NCBI GenBank assembly: GCA_020638875.1
Contig: JACKHS010000012.1
Coordinates: 51,020 to 115,019, forward strand
Origin: Planctomycetota bacterium
GTDB lineage: Bacteria > Planctomycetota > UBA1135 > GCA-002686595
Reading direction: 5' to 3'
DNA length: 64,000 nt
The translations under genes were made by a program, and so were the position numbers. The notes under the pieces are model-generated. The model was given only the letters and a program-made list of their open reading frames with translations, did no database searches and had not been told where the DNA came from. Below are positions 7,480 through 18,800 of the stretch, piece by piece (the first letter of the stretch is position 1; each line of letters starts with the position of its first letter).

Positions 7480-8565
7480 TCAGCGCGGCGCGGTGACCGC
7501 GGCGAACACGCGCTCGAAGTTCGCGCCGAGCACGAGCTCGACCTCGCGCTCGGAGAGGCCGCGCCGCAGCAGCGGCTCGACGAGTCGCCCGTAGCAGCTC
7601 GCGTCGTCCAGCTCCCCCACCGAGACCTGGATGCCGTCGAAGTCCGAGCCCAGGCCGACGTGCTCGACGCCGGCCACGTCGATCGCGTGCAGGACGTGGT
7701 CGACGAGACGCTCGATCGACAGCGGCGGTACGCGCTCGCGCAGCCAGGCGAGTTGCGCCAGGCCGAGCGCGGTGTCGTCGGCGGCCTGCAGGGCGCGGTA
7801 GGCCGGCTCGGCGCGCGCGTCCGCGGCGGCGCGCTGCGCGTCCGCGTCGAGGAAGCTCGGCAGGAAGGGCAGCCCGACGACGCCGCCGTTCGCCGCCAGC
7901 GCGCGCAGCTCGTCGTCGGCGAGGTTGCGCGGGTGCTCGTGCAGCGCCTTGCAGCCCGAGTGGCTGGCGATGACCGGCGCGCAGCTCGCGTCGAGCGCGT
8001 CGCGGAAGCTCTGCGGCGCGGCGTGCGAGAGGTCCACGACGATGCCCAGCTCGTTGCAGCGCCGCACCATGCGGCGCCCGAGCTCGGACAACCCCGCGGG
8101 CGTGTCCGGGCCGGCGCTCTCCGCGACGCACGAGCGCACCCAGGCGAGGTGGTTGTTCCAGCACAACGTCAGCACGCGCAGGCCGCGGCGCCAGAAGTGC
8201 TCGAGCGCCGCGAGGTCGTCGTCGAGCGGGTGGCCGCCCTCCATGCCGGCGATGAGCGCGATGCGGCCGGCGGCGCGCGCGGCGGCCAGCTCCGCGCCGT
8301 CGGTGACGAGCGCGCAGGCGTCGGGGTGGCGCGCGGCGAGGGCGTGCAGCTCGTCCAGGAGCGCCTCGGCCCGCGCGCGGTGGCCGCCGGGGCGCGCGCC
8401 GAAGTCGGGCGACACCCAGGCCGTCAGGACCACCGCGCCGAGCCCGCCCTCGCGGGCGCGCACGAGGTCGAGGTGACCCGGCCCGCGGCGGCCCAGGTCG
8501 GCGCCCAGGTCGAGGGCGAGCTGGAGCGAGTCCACGTGGGCGTCGAAGACGGGCAGCGGGCGCAT
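7480..8565 (-). CDS. Membrane dipeptidase family M19 (renal-dipeptidase-like)
   Basis: This 361-residue zinc amidohydrolase-fold peptidase shows the M19 ligand motifs in order: FDAHVDS near the N terminus (HxD pair), the bridging Glu in GMEGGHP, VDLSHA, IASHSGCKAL and GLGSDFDGI. It should cleave dipeptides, or D-amino-acid-containing dipeptides, with two zinc ions. No signal peptide is visible from the chosen start (MRPLPVFD, 8565), so it is likely cytoplasmic. An in-frame ATG at 8583 would add six residues and is less likely because the conserved fold starts right after MRPLP. The upstream region is shared divergently with the receiver-protein gene. Confidence 0.9.
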   Translation of the reverse strand: MRPLPVFDAHVDSLQLALDLGADLGRRGPGHLDLVRAREGGLGAVVLTAWVSPDFGARPGGHRARAEALLDELHALAARHPDACALVTDGAELAAARAAGRIALIAGMEGGHPLDDDLAALEHFWRRGLRVLTLCWNNHLAWVRSCVAESAGPDTPAGLSELGRRMVRRCNELGIVVDLSHAAPQSFRDALDASCAPVIASHSGCKALHEHPRNLADDELRALAANGGVVGLPFLPSFLDADAQRAAADARAEPAYRALQAADDTALGLAQLAWLRERVPPLSIERLVDHVLHAIDVAGVEHVGLGSDFDGIQVSVGELDDASCYGRLVEPLLRRGLSEREVELVLGANFERVFAAVTAPR

Positions 8566-8629
8566 GGGCCCACGATGCCCCATCGGCGGGCCGCCCTCAA
8601 CGGGCTCGCGGCGGCGCTCGGGCGCTCGA

Positions 8630-8646
8630 CCTGTCAAGCTGACAGG
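8630..8646. promoter_or_regulatory. Palindrome 1 of a pair, CCTGTCA-agc-TGACAGG
   Basis: A perfect 7-bp-arm palindrome with a 3-nt centre sits in the divergent spacer between the dipeptidase and receiver genes. A second palindrome of the same design begins 40-41 bp downstream. It has the form of a dimeric transcription-factor operator; the regulator is unknown. Confidence 0.45.
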
Positions 8647-8670
8647 CCGCCTGGGCCGCCGCCGCGCGGG

Positions 8671-8685
8671 CTGCCAGAGTGGCAG
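8671..8685. promoter_or_regulatory. Palindrome 2 of a pair, CTGCCA-gag-TGGCAG
   Basis: A perfect 6-bp-arm palindrome with a 3-nt centre. It differs from the first site by one base per half-site (CTGTCA/CTGCCA). The centre-to-centre distance of 40 bp is close to four helical turns, so both would lie on one DNA face. Confidence 0.45.
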
Positions 8686-8835
8686 GCAGGCGGCGGCGCG
8701 GGCGGGCGCGCGGGGGCCGGGGGAGGGCCGCGCGGGGGCGCTGCAGGGGCTCTGCGGGGGCCGCGAGGCGCCTCACGGGGCCTGCCGGGGCAGCGGCACG
8801 CGGTTTGCTCTCGGCGGGCCCGAGCGCCCCCCGCC

Positions 8836-9249
8836 ATGTCCTACGACCGCCGCATCCTCATCGCCGACGACGACCAGGAGATCCGCCTGGGCGTCGCCGA
8901 TCTGTTGGGGCCGCTGGGCCTGGAGATCCTGCTGGCGGAGTCGGGCGTGCAGGCGCTCGAGCTCGTGCGCCGCGGCGGGCTGGACCTCGCGCTGCTCGAC
9001 TACAAGATGCCCGGCCCGACGGGGCTCGAGATCCTCGAGACCATCCGCGCCGAGCTGCTCGACGTGCCCGCCATCCTGTGCTCCGCCGACGCCGACGGCG
9101 ACGTGGGCGTGCTGGCCCGCCGCGCCGGCGCGTTCGCCGTGCTGACCAAGCCCGTGAATCCGGCCGAGCTGCGCCGCGAGGTCGTGCGCGCGCTCACGCT
9201 GTCGACCGACCCGCGCATGCCGCGCAACCCGCGCCCGCTCGAGAGCTGA
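8836..9249 (+). CDS. Stand-alone response-regulator receiver protein
   Basis: This 137-residue protein is a single CheY-like receiver domain. Seen: acidic pocket ADDD (D11, D12), phospho-acceptor D55 in LLDYKMPG, S83 in the switch position (LCSADAD) and K105 in LTKPVNP. There is no output domain, only a short tail rich in Arg and Pro. It would accept phosphate from an unlinked histidine kinase and act by protein contact. Its location directly before groES-groEL, with a hairpin between, hints at a stress link but does not prove one. The start ATG lacks a strong SD. The unusually G-rich 8690-8810 segment lies just upstream. Confidence 0.88.
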   Translation: MSYDRRILIADDDQEIRLGVADLLGPLGLEILLAESGVQALELVRRGGLDLALLDYKMPGPTGLEILETIRAELLDVPAILCSADADGDVGVLARRAGAFAVLTKPVNPAELRREVVRALTLSTDPRMPRNPRPLES

Positions 9250-9266
9250 GCCCGCCGCACCGCACA

Positions 9267-9293
9267 GCCGCCGCGCCCCGCACGCGCGGCGGC
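9267..9293 (+). terminator. Hairpin between receiver gene and groES
   Basis: A 10-bp stem (9267-9276 with 9284-9293, GCCGCCGCGC) with a 7-nt loop follows the receiver stop by 17 bp and is followed by CTGGTTC. It could end or attenuate the receiver transcript before groES. No CIRCE-type operator is visible in the remaining 55 bp before groES. Confidence 0.5.
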
Positions 9294-9348
9294 CTGGTTC
9301 ATCCCCTCCCTGATCGTCCCAACCACCTATCGCAAGAGAAGAGTCGCC

Positions 9349-9681
9349 ATGTCCACGAAGACCAAGAGCGCCCCCAAGTCCAAGAAGAACGTCGGCATCC
9401 GTCCCCTCGGCGAGCGCATCCTCGTCCAGCGCCTCGAGGCCGAAGCCAAGACCGCGGGCGGCATCCTGCTGCCGGAGAGCGCCAAGGAGAAGCCGAAGGA
9501 AGGCATCATCATCGCGCTCGGTGACGGCCGCCTGCTCGACAGCGGCGAGCGCGCCGAGTGGAACGTGAAGGTCGGCGACCGCGTGCTGTTCACCTCCTAC
9601 GGCGGCACCGAGGTCAAGTACGCCGGCGAGGAGTACCTGATCATGGAAGAGCGCGACATCCTCGGCGTGATCGAAGGCTGA
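9349..9681 (+). CDS. groES: Co-chaperonin GroES
   Basis: This 110-residue protein has the full GroES fold ([26 protein letters not shown] mobile loop, [31 protein letters not shown]). It is longer than the usual 95-97 residues because of a Lys/Ser-rich N-terminal extension (residues 1-14). It caps GroEL and acts in the cytoplasm. A purine-rich AAGAGAAGAG lies before the ATG as SD. groEL follows after 28 bp with its own SD (AGGAGAG), so the two form an operon. Confidence 0.97.
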   Translation: MSTKTKSAPKSKKNVGIRPLGERILVQRLEAEAKTAGGILLPESAKEKPKEGIIIALGDGRLLDSGERAEWNVKVGDRVLFTSYGGTEVKYAGEEYLIMEERDILGVIEG

Positions 9682-9709
9682 GCCGCCGCGACACCAGGAG
9701 AGCAATCCC

Positions 9710-11323
<1,614 letters not shown>

Positions 11324-11356
11324 GCGCCGGTCCTAGACCTCCAATCCGAATTCGTA

Positions 11357-11396
11357 AGGGCCGCGCACCCCGTATCGGGTGCGCGGCCCTCTTTCG
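11357..11396 (+). terminator. Intrinsic terminator of groESL
   Basis: A perfect 14-bp stem (11357-11370 with 11377-11390), a 6-nt loop and a TCTTTCGT tail follow groEL by 33 bp. Confidence 0.9.
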
Positions 11397-11581
11397 TGTC
11401 GTGCCTCCCGCTCGCGTGAGGTCGAGCGCCGACGCCCCGAGCACATCAAGAGATGTTCGTCCGATTAAGCGGCTTGCGCGCTGGCCCGGGCGTACGCTGC
11501 AAGTCTGGCTGGTAGGAGCCAGCGGCTGCTCCAGCCTCCCAGCCTCGATCCAATCGGTATTCATCGAGGAGGAGACACGTG

Positions 11582-14500
11582 ATGAGATCCGACACGCGCA
11601 GAGTCGGGCTCCGCCTATCGCTCGTTCTTGGAGCGTTGGGCCTGACTCTCTCGGCGGGCAGCGCGACCGCGCAGTCCCGGGTGTATTTCGATGCGACCTC
11701 GAAGGACGCGCAGCGCGCCGCCGCCGGCGCTCTCGAGCGCGACTACCTGGTCGACGTCGGCCCGCGCCTGATCGCACCCGACCGGAACACGAGCGTCGAC
11801 CTGTCCAAGGGGACGGCCGACGTCTACCTGCAGTTCGAGCGCTCGCTCTCGCTCCGAGAGCGCGGCGCCTACCAGCTCGAAGGCGTGGTCTTCCAGCAGG
11901 CCATGCGAGGCCACACCTACCGCGCGATGCTGACGCGCCAAGCGGCGCCGCGGCTCCGCGCCGACCCGCTCTTCCGGGGCATCGAACCCGTCCTCCCCGT
12001 CGACAGGCTCTCGCGAGGCCTGTGGGAGGACAGCGTCTCGCCGAACGTGCGGCACGCCGACGGCTCCGTCGACGCCTTCGTGCGCTTCCATCCGCGCGTG
12101 ACCCTTCGGCGCGCGCAGGCCCTGCTCGAAGAGTGGGGCGTCCGCTACCAGCAGACCGACTCCTTCCTGCTGGGGCACCGCCTCGAGGTCGACGTCACGC
12201 ACGGACAGGCGCTCGTGCTCGCCGAGAGCGACCTCGTCGTGCGGCTCTACGAGTCGGGTCCGCCCAAGGGCGCCGACAACGCGAACGCCGCGATCCTCTC
12301 CCACGTCGACCTCGTGCAGGCTCCGCCCTACAACCTGAGCGGTGCGGGCGAGATCCTCGGCATCTGGGACATAGGCGACGTGCGCACCGATCACGAGCAG
12401 CTCACCGGCCGCGTGGTCCTGCACGACTTCTCGGGCGTGAACGACCACTCGACCCACGTGGCCGGCACGCTGATCGGAGACGGCACGGGCAACGGTGCCG
12501 CCAAGGGCATGGCCCCCGGCGCGGCCCAGCTGCACTCCTACGACTTCCAGGGCGACACGGCCAACGAGATGCTGCTGTCGTGGTTCAACGACGTGATCCA
12601 GTACGCGAACCACTCGTGGGGTCACGTCATCGGCTGGGACCAGGGCATCGACATGGGCTTCTCCAGCTGGTTCGGGCTGTACGAGTCCACGGCGGAGGAC
12701 TGGGACGACCTGGTCCGCATGACCGACCTGCTCGTTCAGAAGTCGTCCGGCAACGACGGCAACGACTGCAACGCGAGCGGCACCCTGTGTGACGGCGTCG
12801 CGGGCGCGGATGGGTTCCGCTACCACACGATCCCCAGCTTCGGCGTCGCGAAGAACGTCATCACGGTCGGCGCCGTGAACGCCGCCGCGATCCTGACGGG
12901 CTTCTCCTCGACCGGGCCCACCGACGACAACCGCATCAAGCCCGACGTCGTGGCGAAGGGCGACTTCACCACCTCGGCCTGGGCACAGGGCGCGACGATC
13001 TCGGGTCCGTGCGACGGCCTCGACTACTGCGGGATCGGCGGCACGTCGATGTCCACGCCCGTCGTCACGGGTGGCATCGCCCTGATCACGGAGCAGTACC
13101 GCGACGTCTACAGCAACTACAACCCGCCGGCGGACCTGATCAAGGCGGTGGTGGTCAACACCGCCATCGACGAGGGCCGCTTCGGACCGGACTACGCCTA
13201 CGGGCACGGCCTCTTCAACGCGCTGGCCGCGGTGGACACCGTGCAGGTCGGCCCTTCGCGCATCCTGCGCGACACGATCGACTCCGGCCACACGAAGCGC
13301 TACACGCTGCTGGTCCCGGAGAACCTGCCCATGCTGCGGGTGACCGGGGCCTGGACGGACTATCCGGGCCTGCCGAACTCGTCCGACCCGGACCTGGTGA
13401 ACGACCTGGACTTCAAGCTGATCGACCACAACGGGAACGTGTACTGGCCGTTCTCCGGGCCGACGGGCCTGCCCACCGATCCGGCGACGAACACCGGCCC
13501 CAACACGGTGGACAACGTCGAGGCGTTCATGGTGCCCGGCCCGCCCTCGGGCGTCTGGACCGTCGAGGTCAAGGCCACGTCGACGCCGTTCAGCCCGCAG
13601 GACTTCGCGCTGGTGTGCAACGCGCCGCTGTGGCTCGACACGATCCCCGACATCGAGGTCGTCGACCGCATGATCTTCGACTACACCTGCCCGGCCGGCG
13701 CCGCGGTGCCCGAGGAGCAGGACCTGACGATCTTCAACCTCGGCGGCGGCAACCTGAACGTCGACAACGTCTTCGTGTTCGGCGTCGGCGCGGACTTCCA
13801 GCTCGCCAGCGAGCCCTCGCCGCCCTTCGTGCTGGTGCCCGGTGGACACGTGGACCTCGTCGTGAGGTTCGTCCCGGACACCATCGGCATGAAGCTGGCG
13901 ACGCTCAACATCTTCACCAACGACCCCGACGAGCCGGTCCGGGTCGTGGAGCTCAGCGGCCTCGCGGCTGCGCCGCTCCTGACAGTCACGCTCGAGGGCA
14001 AGGGCGAGTTCGGCAACGTGCTGCTCGGGGAGCGCGAACTCCGCGAGCTGCAGGTCGTGAACCACGGCCTGTGTGACCTCGTACTGAACGATCTCCAGCG
14101 CCTCTCCGGCAGCGCGGCCTTCTCGGTCGGCGAGCTCCCGGGTCACCCGGACTTCCCGATCACGCTCTTCCCCGGGGAGCACCTGCTGATCCCCTTCGAG
14201 TACGCGCCGACGGACTTCGGTCCGGCCTTCGCGCAGATGCAGCTCACGAGCAACGACCTCAAGACGCCGTCGCTCGTCTTCCCGCTGCACGGCACCTGCC
14301 CGCCGCCTGTCCTGACGATCTCCGGCGACCTCGCGTTCGGCGATGTCTGCGCCGACGGCGGCGCCGAGCGGACGATCCAGGTCTGCAACACGGGCGCGAG
14401 CGACCTGATCGTGATCGACGCGAGCCTGAGCTCGGGTTGCACGGACTTCGAGATCGTCGGCGACCCGTTCCCCGCAGCGGTCAGCCACGACTTCTGCGTG

Positions 14501-15325
14501 CCGCTGACCGTGCGCTTCACGCCGACCGGCGCGGGCCTGCACGCCTGCACGCTGACGATCCAGACGAACGACCCGTTGCGGCCGGAGGTCGCCGTCCACC
14601 TCACCGGCACCGCCAAGCCGGTGTCGGTCGACGTGCCGGCCGAGGTGGGCTTCCCGCCCACGGTGATCCAGGAGCTGAGCGACTGCCGGTCGTACATGCC
14701 CTACCCGATCACCAACAACGGCGATTGCCCGGTCACCATCTCCGACGTCTACCTCGTGCAGACCGGCACGGACTACTCGTTCGTGAACCTGCCCGGGCTG
14801 CCGGTCACGCTGCTGCCCGGCGAGACGCTCGGCGACGGCCAGCTCCAAATCTGCTTCGCGCCGACCTTCGTGTTCCGCCACATCGCGGCCGAGGCGGAGG
14901 TGAAGTGGATCTCGAACGACCCGTTGGTCGGCGACGAGGACACCTTCACCACCAAGCTCTGCGGTGAGGGCGTTCGCACCGGCCTGCGGATCCTCGTGAA
15001 GGAGAACGGTGTCCCCGTTCCTCTGGTGCAGAAGATCGACCTCTTCTACGTGGTCAACGTGGACACGCCGGAGGAGTCGCTCGGCACCGTCAGCATCGAC
15101 CGCTTCGTCCACCTCGTGGACGTGCCGGACCACGCTCCGTGTCCCGCCTTCCAGTACCACCGCGAGTGGGGCGGCGAGACCGATCCGACCGCGCTGGCTC
15201 CCGGCACCTACCGGGTGTGGGTGCGGTACATCGCCTCCGACGGGCTCGAGCACTCCACCGCGGTGGACTTCGTGTTCGGGCTGTGCGACTTCGAGGGTGA
15301 CTACGTGATCCACTTCGACATCTGA
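11582..15325 (+). CDS. Secreted subtilase (S8) with ASPM/SPD-2/Hydin-type repeats, copy 1
   Basis: This 1247-residue protein begins with a Sec signal peptide (about residues 1-31, ending SATAQ). An N-terminal region of about 215 residues resembles a prodomain. The S8 catalytic triad is seen as D263 (GIWDIGD), H289 (NDHSTHVAGT) and S489 (GGTSMSTP). A beta-rich region (about 560-690) follows, then repeated units of the choice-of-anchor D / ASPM-SPD-2-Hydin kind (DLTIFNLGGGNLNVDNV, IQTNDPLRPEV). The start is ATG 11582 with SD GAGGAGGAG; a GTG directly before it is less likely. No anchor is seen, so it is probably secreted or bound by its repeats. A paralog lies 546 bp downstream. Confidence 0.88.
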   Translation: MRSDTRRVGLRLSLVLGALGLTLSAGSATAQSRVYFDATSKDAQRAAAGALERDYLVDVGPRLIAPDRNTSVDLSKGTADVYLQFERSLSLRERGAYQLEGVVFQQAMRGHTYRAMLTRQAAPRLRADPLFRGIEPVLPVDRLSRGLWEDSVSPNVRHADGSVDAFVRFHPRVTLRRAQALLEEWGVRYQQTDSFLLGHRLEVDVTHGQALVLAESDLVVRLYESGPPKGADNANAAILSHVDLVQAPPYNLSGAGEILGIWDIGDVRTDHEQLTGRVVLHDFSGVNDHSTHVAGTLIGDGTGNGAAKGMAPGAAQLHSYDFQGDTANEMLLSWFNDVIQYANHSWGHVIGWDQGIDMGFSSWFGLYESTAEDWDDLVRMTDLLVQKSSGNDGNDCNASGTLCDGVAGADGFRYHTIPSFGVAKNVITVGAVNAAAILTGFSSTGPTDDNRIKPDVVAKGDFTTSAWAQGATISGPCDGLDYCGIGGTSMSTPVVTGGIALITEQYRDVYSNYNPPADLIKAVVVNTAIDEGRFGPDYAYGHGLFNALAAVDTVQVGPSRILRDTIDSGHTKRYTLLVPENLPMLRVTGAWTDYPGLPNSSDPDLVNDLDFKLIDHNGNVYWPFSGPTGLPTDPATNTGPNTVDNVEAFMVPGPPSGVWTVEVKATSTPFSPQDFALVCNAPLWLDTIPDIEVVDRMIFDYTCPAGAAVPEEQDLTIFNLGGGNLNVDNVFVFGVGADFQLASEPSPPFVLVPGGHVDLVVRFVPDTIGMKLATLNIFTNDPDEPVRVVELSGLAAAPLLTVTLEGKGEFGNVLLGERELRELQVVNHGLCDLVLNDLQRLSGSAAFSVGELPGHPDFPITLFPGEHLLIPFEYAPTDFGPAFAQMQLTSNDLKTPSLVFPLHGTCPPPVLTISGDLAFGDVCADGGAERTIQVCNTGASDLIVIDASLSSGCTDFEIVGDPFPAAVSHDFCVPLTVRFTPTGAGLHACTLTIQTNDPLRPEVAVHLTGTAKPVSVDVPAEVGFPPTVIQELSDCRSYMPYPITNNGDCPVTISDVYLVQTGTDYSFVNLPGLPVTLLPGETLGDGQLQICFAPTFVFRHIAAEAEVKWISNDPLVGDEDTFTTKLCGEGVRTGLRILVKENGVPVPLVQKIDLFYVVNVDTPEESLGTVSIDRFVHLVDVPDHAPCPAFQYHREWGGETDPTALAPGTYRVWVRYIASDGLEHSTAVDFVFGLCDFEGDYVIHFDI

Positions 15326-15328
15326 ACC

Positions 15329-15365
15329 GGGTGGGGCGGACCTCTGCCCGGAGGCCCCCCCACCC
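15329..15365 (+). terminator. Hairpin after subtilase copy 1
   Basis: An 8-bp outer stem (GGGTGGGG 15329-15336 with CCCCACCC 15358-15365) and a 4-bp inner stem (CCTC/GAGG) begin 4 bp after the stop codon. No T-run follows. Confidence 0.5.
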
Positions 15366-15427
15366 TCGACCCGTAGCGAGCCGAACGAGGAGGTGCAGGC
15401 GCGGGGCGGCGACGCCCACGCGCACGA

Positions 15428-15456
15428 GCCCGGTCTCTTCAGGAACGCGCGCGCCT
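15428..15456. repeat. Dispersed 29-nt intergenic repeat, copy B
   Basis: It matches 42226-42254 at 26 of 29 positions around the core CTTCAGGAACGCGC. Both copies are in intergenic DNA on the same strand. Confidence 0.5.
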
Positions 15457-15871
15457 GTCACCGCGACTCGGTGGCTGGCAGTGCTGCGCGACTCCTGGCG
15501 ACGCAGGCGACCCCGAACGGGTCGTCGAGGACGCCGGGAGCCGCGAACGGCGGGTCGCGCCCCTCTCGCGGGGCGCGGCCCGCCGCGCGTTTGCCGGGAG
15601 ACGAGCGGTCCTGCTGCCACGGAATTGCGATTCGCTCGTCGGCCCTCGCGCGCGCTTCGCGGCTCTCCCGAAGCCCACTCCCCGCGGCCTCGACGAGCCC
15701 GCGCAGCGATTGCGAGTTCCTAGTCCCGGCTCCAAGACGGACCGATCAAGTCCGTTGAACGACCCCACCGGGATGGGCAATTCTCCCTACGCTGGAGCCG
15801 TGGGCCGGCGCTCGCCAGGGGGGCGGCGCGCCGGAGCTCGACCCATCTTCATTCATCCAGGAGGAGACCTG

Positions 15872-18800
15872 ATGAGATCCCATACCCAACGCCTCGGCCG
15901 CGCCGGGGCGCTCGTCGCTGGAGTTCTGTCCCTGTATCTCGTGGCCGGCACCGCCGCGGCCCAGACCGAGTCCTACTTCGACCCCGAGGCCAAGGCGCTG
16001 CAACGCGCCTCGGTCGACGCGATCACGCGGGACTACCTGGTCGACGTCGGTCCGCGCCTGATCGCGCCCTCGCGCGACACGGACGTCGACATGAGCCGCG
16101 GCTCGGCCGACGTCTACGTGCAGTTCGAGCGCGCGCTCTCGGCGCACGAGCGCAAGGCCTACCAGCTCGAGGGCGTGGTCTTCGAGCGCGCCATGCGCGG
16201 CCACACGTACCGCGCGCTCGTGCCGCGCCAGGCCATGCGGCGCCTGACGCTCGATCCGCTGTTCCGCGGCATCGAGCCGGTGCTGACCGTCGACCGCCTG
16301 TCCTTCGGCCTGTGGGCCGACGAAGTGGACGCGCGGCACGCGGACGGCTCCGTCGACGCCTTCGCCCGCTTCCACCCGAGCGTCTCGCTCGAGCGCGCGC
16401 ACGCGCTGCTCGACCGCTGGGGGGTGCGCTACGACCACGACGCCGACTTCCTGTTCGGCAAGCGCGTCGCGGTCAACGTGACGCACGGCCAGGCGCTCGT
16501 GCTCGCCGAGGACCCGAGCATCGTGCGCGTGTTCGAGCTGCCGCCTCCGCCGAAGGAGGACAACGTGGTCGCCGCGGCCCTGTCGAACATCGACGACGTG
16601 CAAGCGGCACCCTACAACCTCGACGGCGCGGGTGAGATCGTCGGCATCTGGGACGGCGGCGACGTGCGTCCCGACCACGAGCAGCTCACCGGGCGCGTGT
16701 TCCTGCACGACGGTGCGGGCAACAACGACCACTCGACCCACGTCGCCGGCACGATGATCGGCGACGGCACCGGCAACCCGGCGGCCCTGGGGATGGCGCC
16801 CGGTGTCGCGGAGCTGCACTCGTACGACTTCAACGGCGACCCCACCACCGAGATGCTCGGCGCGTGGTTCAGCTTCGCCATCCAGTACGCGAACCACTCG
16901 TGGGGCAGCGTGCTCGGCTGGGACCAAGGTTCCGACACCGGCAACGCCGGTGAGTTCGGCAACTACAACTCCACGGCCGAGGACTGGGACGACCTGGTCC
17001 AGGTGACCCAACTGCTCGTGCAGAAGTCGGCCGGCAACGACGGCAACGACTGCGACGCCGGCGGCACGAACTGCGACGGCGTGGCCGGGGCCGACGGGTA
17101 CCGCTACGACACGATCGGCACGCAGGGCAACGCGAAGAACATCATCACGGTCGGCGCCGTCAACGGCACCCCGGTCCTGACCGGCTTCTCCTCCTGCGGC
17201 CCGACCGACGACAAGCGCATCAAGCCGGACATCGTGGCCAAGGGCGACTCGCTGATCTCGGCGTGGGCGCAAGGCGTGACCCTCAACAGCTGCGGTCTCG
17301 GCACCGACTACTGCGCGATCGGCGGCACGTCGATGTCCACGCCGACGACGACGGGCGGCATCGTGCTGATCACCGACCAGTACCGCGACATCTACTCACA
17401 AGCCAACCCGCGCCCCGACGTGATCAAGGCGCTGGTGGTCAACACCGCGCGTGACCAAGGCCGCTTCGGCCCCGACTACGCCTACGGTCACGGTCTGCTC
17501 GACGTGCAGGCGGCGGTCGACGTGGTGCAAGTGGGCCCGTCGCGCATCCTGACCGACGAGCTCGAGACCGGCTTCACGAAGAGCTACCTGATGCTCGTCC
17601 GCGACGGCCAGCCGCAACTGCGCGTGACCGCCGCCTGGACCGACGAGCCCGGCGTCGCGGACTCCAGCGACCCGGACCTCGTCAACAACCTCGACTTCAA
17701 GCTGATCGCGCCCAACGGCGCGGTGTTCTGGCCGTTCTCGGGTCCCACGGGCCTGCCCACGGATCCGGCGACCGCCACCGCCGCCAACACGGTCGACAAC
17801 GTCGAGGCGTTCATCGTGAACAACCCGCAGACCGGCGTGTGGACGATCCAAGGCAAGGGCCAGTCGGTGCCGTTCGGCCCGCAGGCGTTCGCCTTGGTGT
17901 GCAACTCGCCGCTCTGGCTCGACACCATCCCCGACATCGAGGTGGTGAACGAGATCACGTTCGACCACGCGTGCACGAACCAAGGTGACGTGCCGCAGGA
18001 GAAGACGCTGTCGATCTTCAACCTCGGCGGCGGCAACCTGCACATCAACGACGTGCAACTGACCGCGGGCTCTCCGCAGTTCGAGCTGCTCGACCGTCCG
18101 TCCCCGCCGTTCGTGCTGGTCCCCGGCGCGCACATCGAGCTGATCGTGAAGTTCACGCCGACGCTCGCGGGCATCCACACGGGCACGATCGAGATCTCGA
18201 GCAACGACCCCGACGAAGGCCTGCGCACCGTCGAGCTCTCCGGCCTCGCGGCCGTGCCGCTCATGACCGTCACGCTCGAGGGCAAGGGCGAGTTCGGCGA
18301 CATCCAGCTCGGACACCGCGAGAACCGCGAGCTGCAGGTCGTCAACCACGGCCTGTGCAACCTCGTGCTGATCGACCTGCAGCAGCTGTCCGGCAGCAGC
18401 GAGTTCTCCGTGGGCGGGATCCCCGGGCACCCGGGCTTCCCGATCACGCTGTTCCCGGGCGAGCACATCATGATCCCGTTCGAGTACGCGCCGACCGACT
18501 TCGGCCCGGACTTCGCGCAGATGCAGCTCTCGACGAACGACACCAAGAAGCCGGTGTTGATCTTCCCGCTGCACGGCGAGTGCTCGCCGCCGATCCTCAC
18601 GACCTCCGGCGACTTCCACTTCGGTGAGGTCTGCCCGGACGAGCAGCCCGAGCGCACGATGCAGATCTGCAACACGGGCTGGAGCGACCTCGAGGTGACC
18701 GACGCGAGCATCGAGTTCGGTTGCACGGACTTCGAGATCGTCGGCAACCCGTTCCCCGCGACGGTCAGCCACGACTTCTGCATGCCGCTGACGGTGCGCT

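Larger units (their letters stand above)
15326..15871. other. 546-bp spacer between the twin subtilases
   Basis: No credible gene is present. It holds the hairpin after copy 1 (15329-15365), a 29-nt sequence that recurs at 42226 (15428-15456), and a leader before copy 2. Near 15788 TACGCT resembles a -10 box, and a similar TACGCT lies at 11493 before copy 1. The last 20 bp before the start (TCATCCAGGAGGAGACCTG) closely match the leader of copy 1, so the duplication included the ribosome-binding region. Confidence 0.6.

Noticed and set aside
9294..9348. CIRCE or HAIR heat-shock operator before groES
   Set aside because: No TTAGCACTC/GAGTGCTAA or CTTGAGT/ACTCAAG pair is present.
15331..15723. 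Coding potential in the spacer between the twin subtilases
   Set aside because: Open frames exist in several directions but are Arg-rich with no motif, no SD and no similarity between them; the leader elements explain the conserved part.
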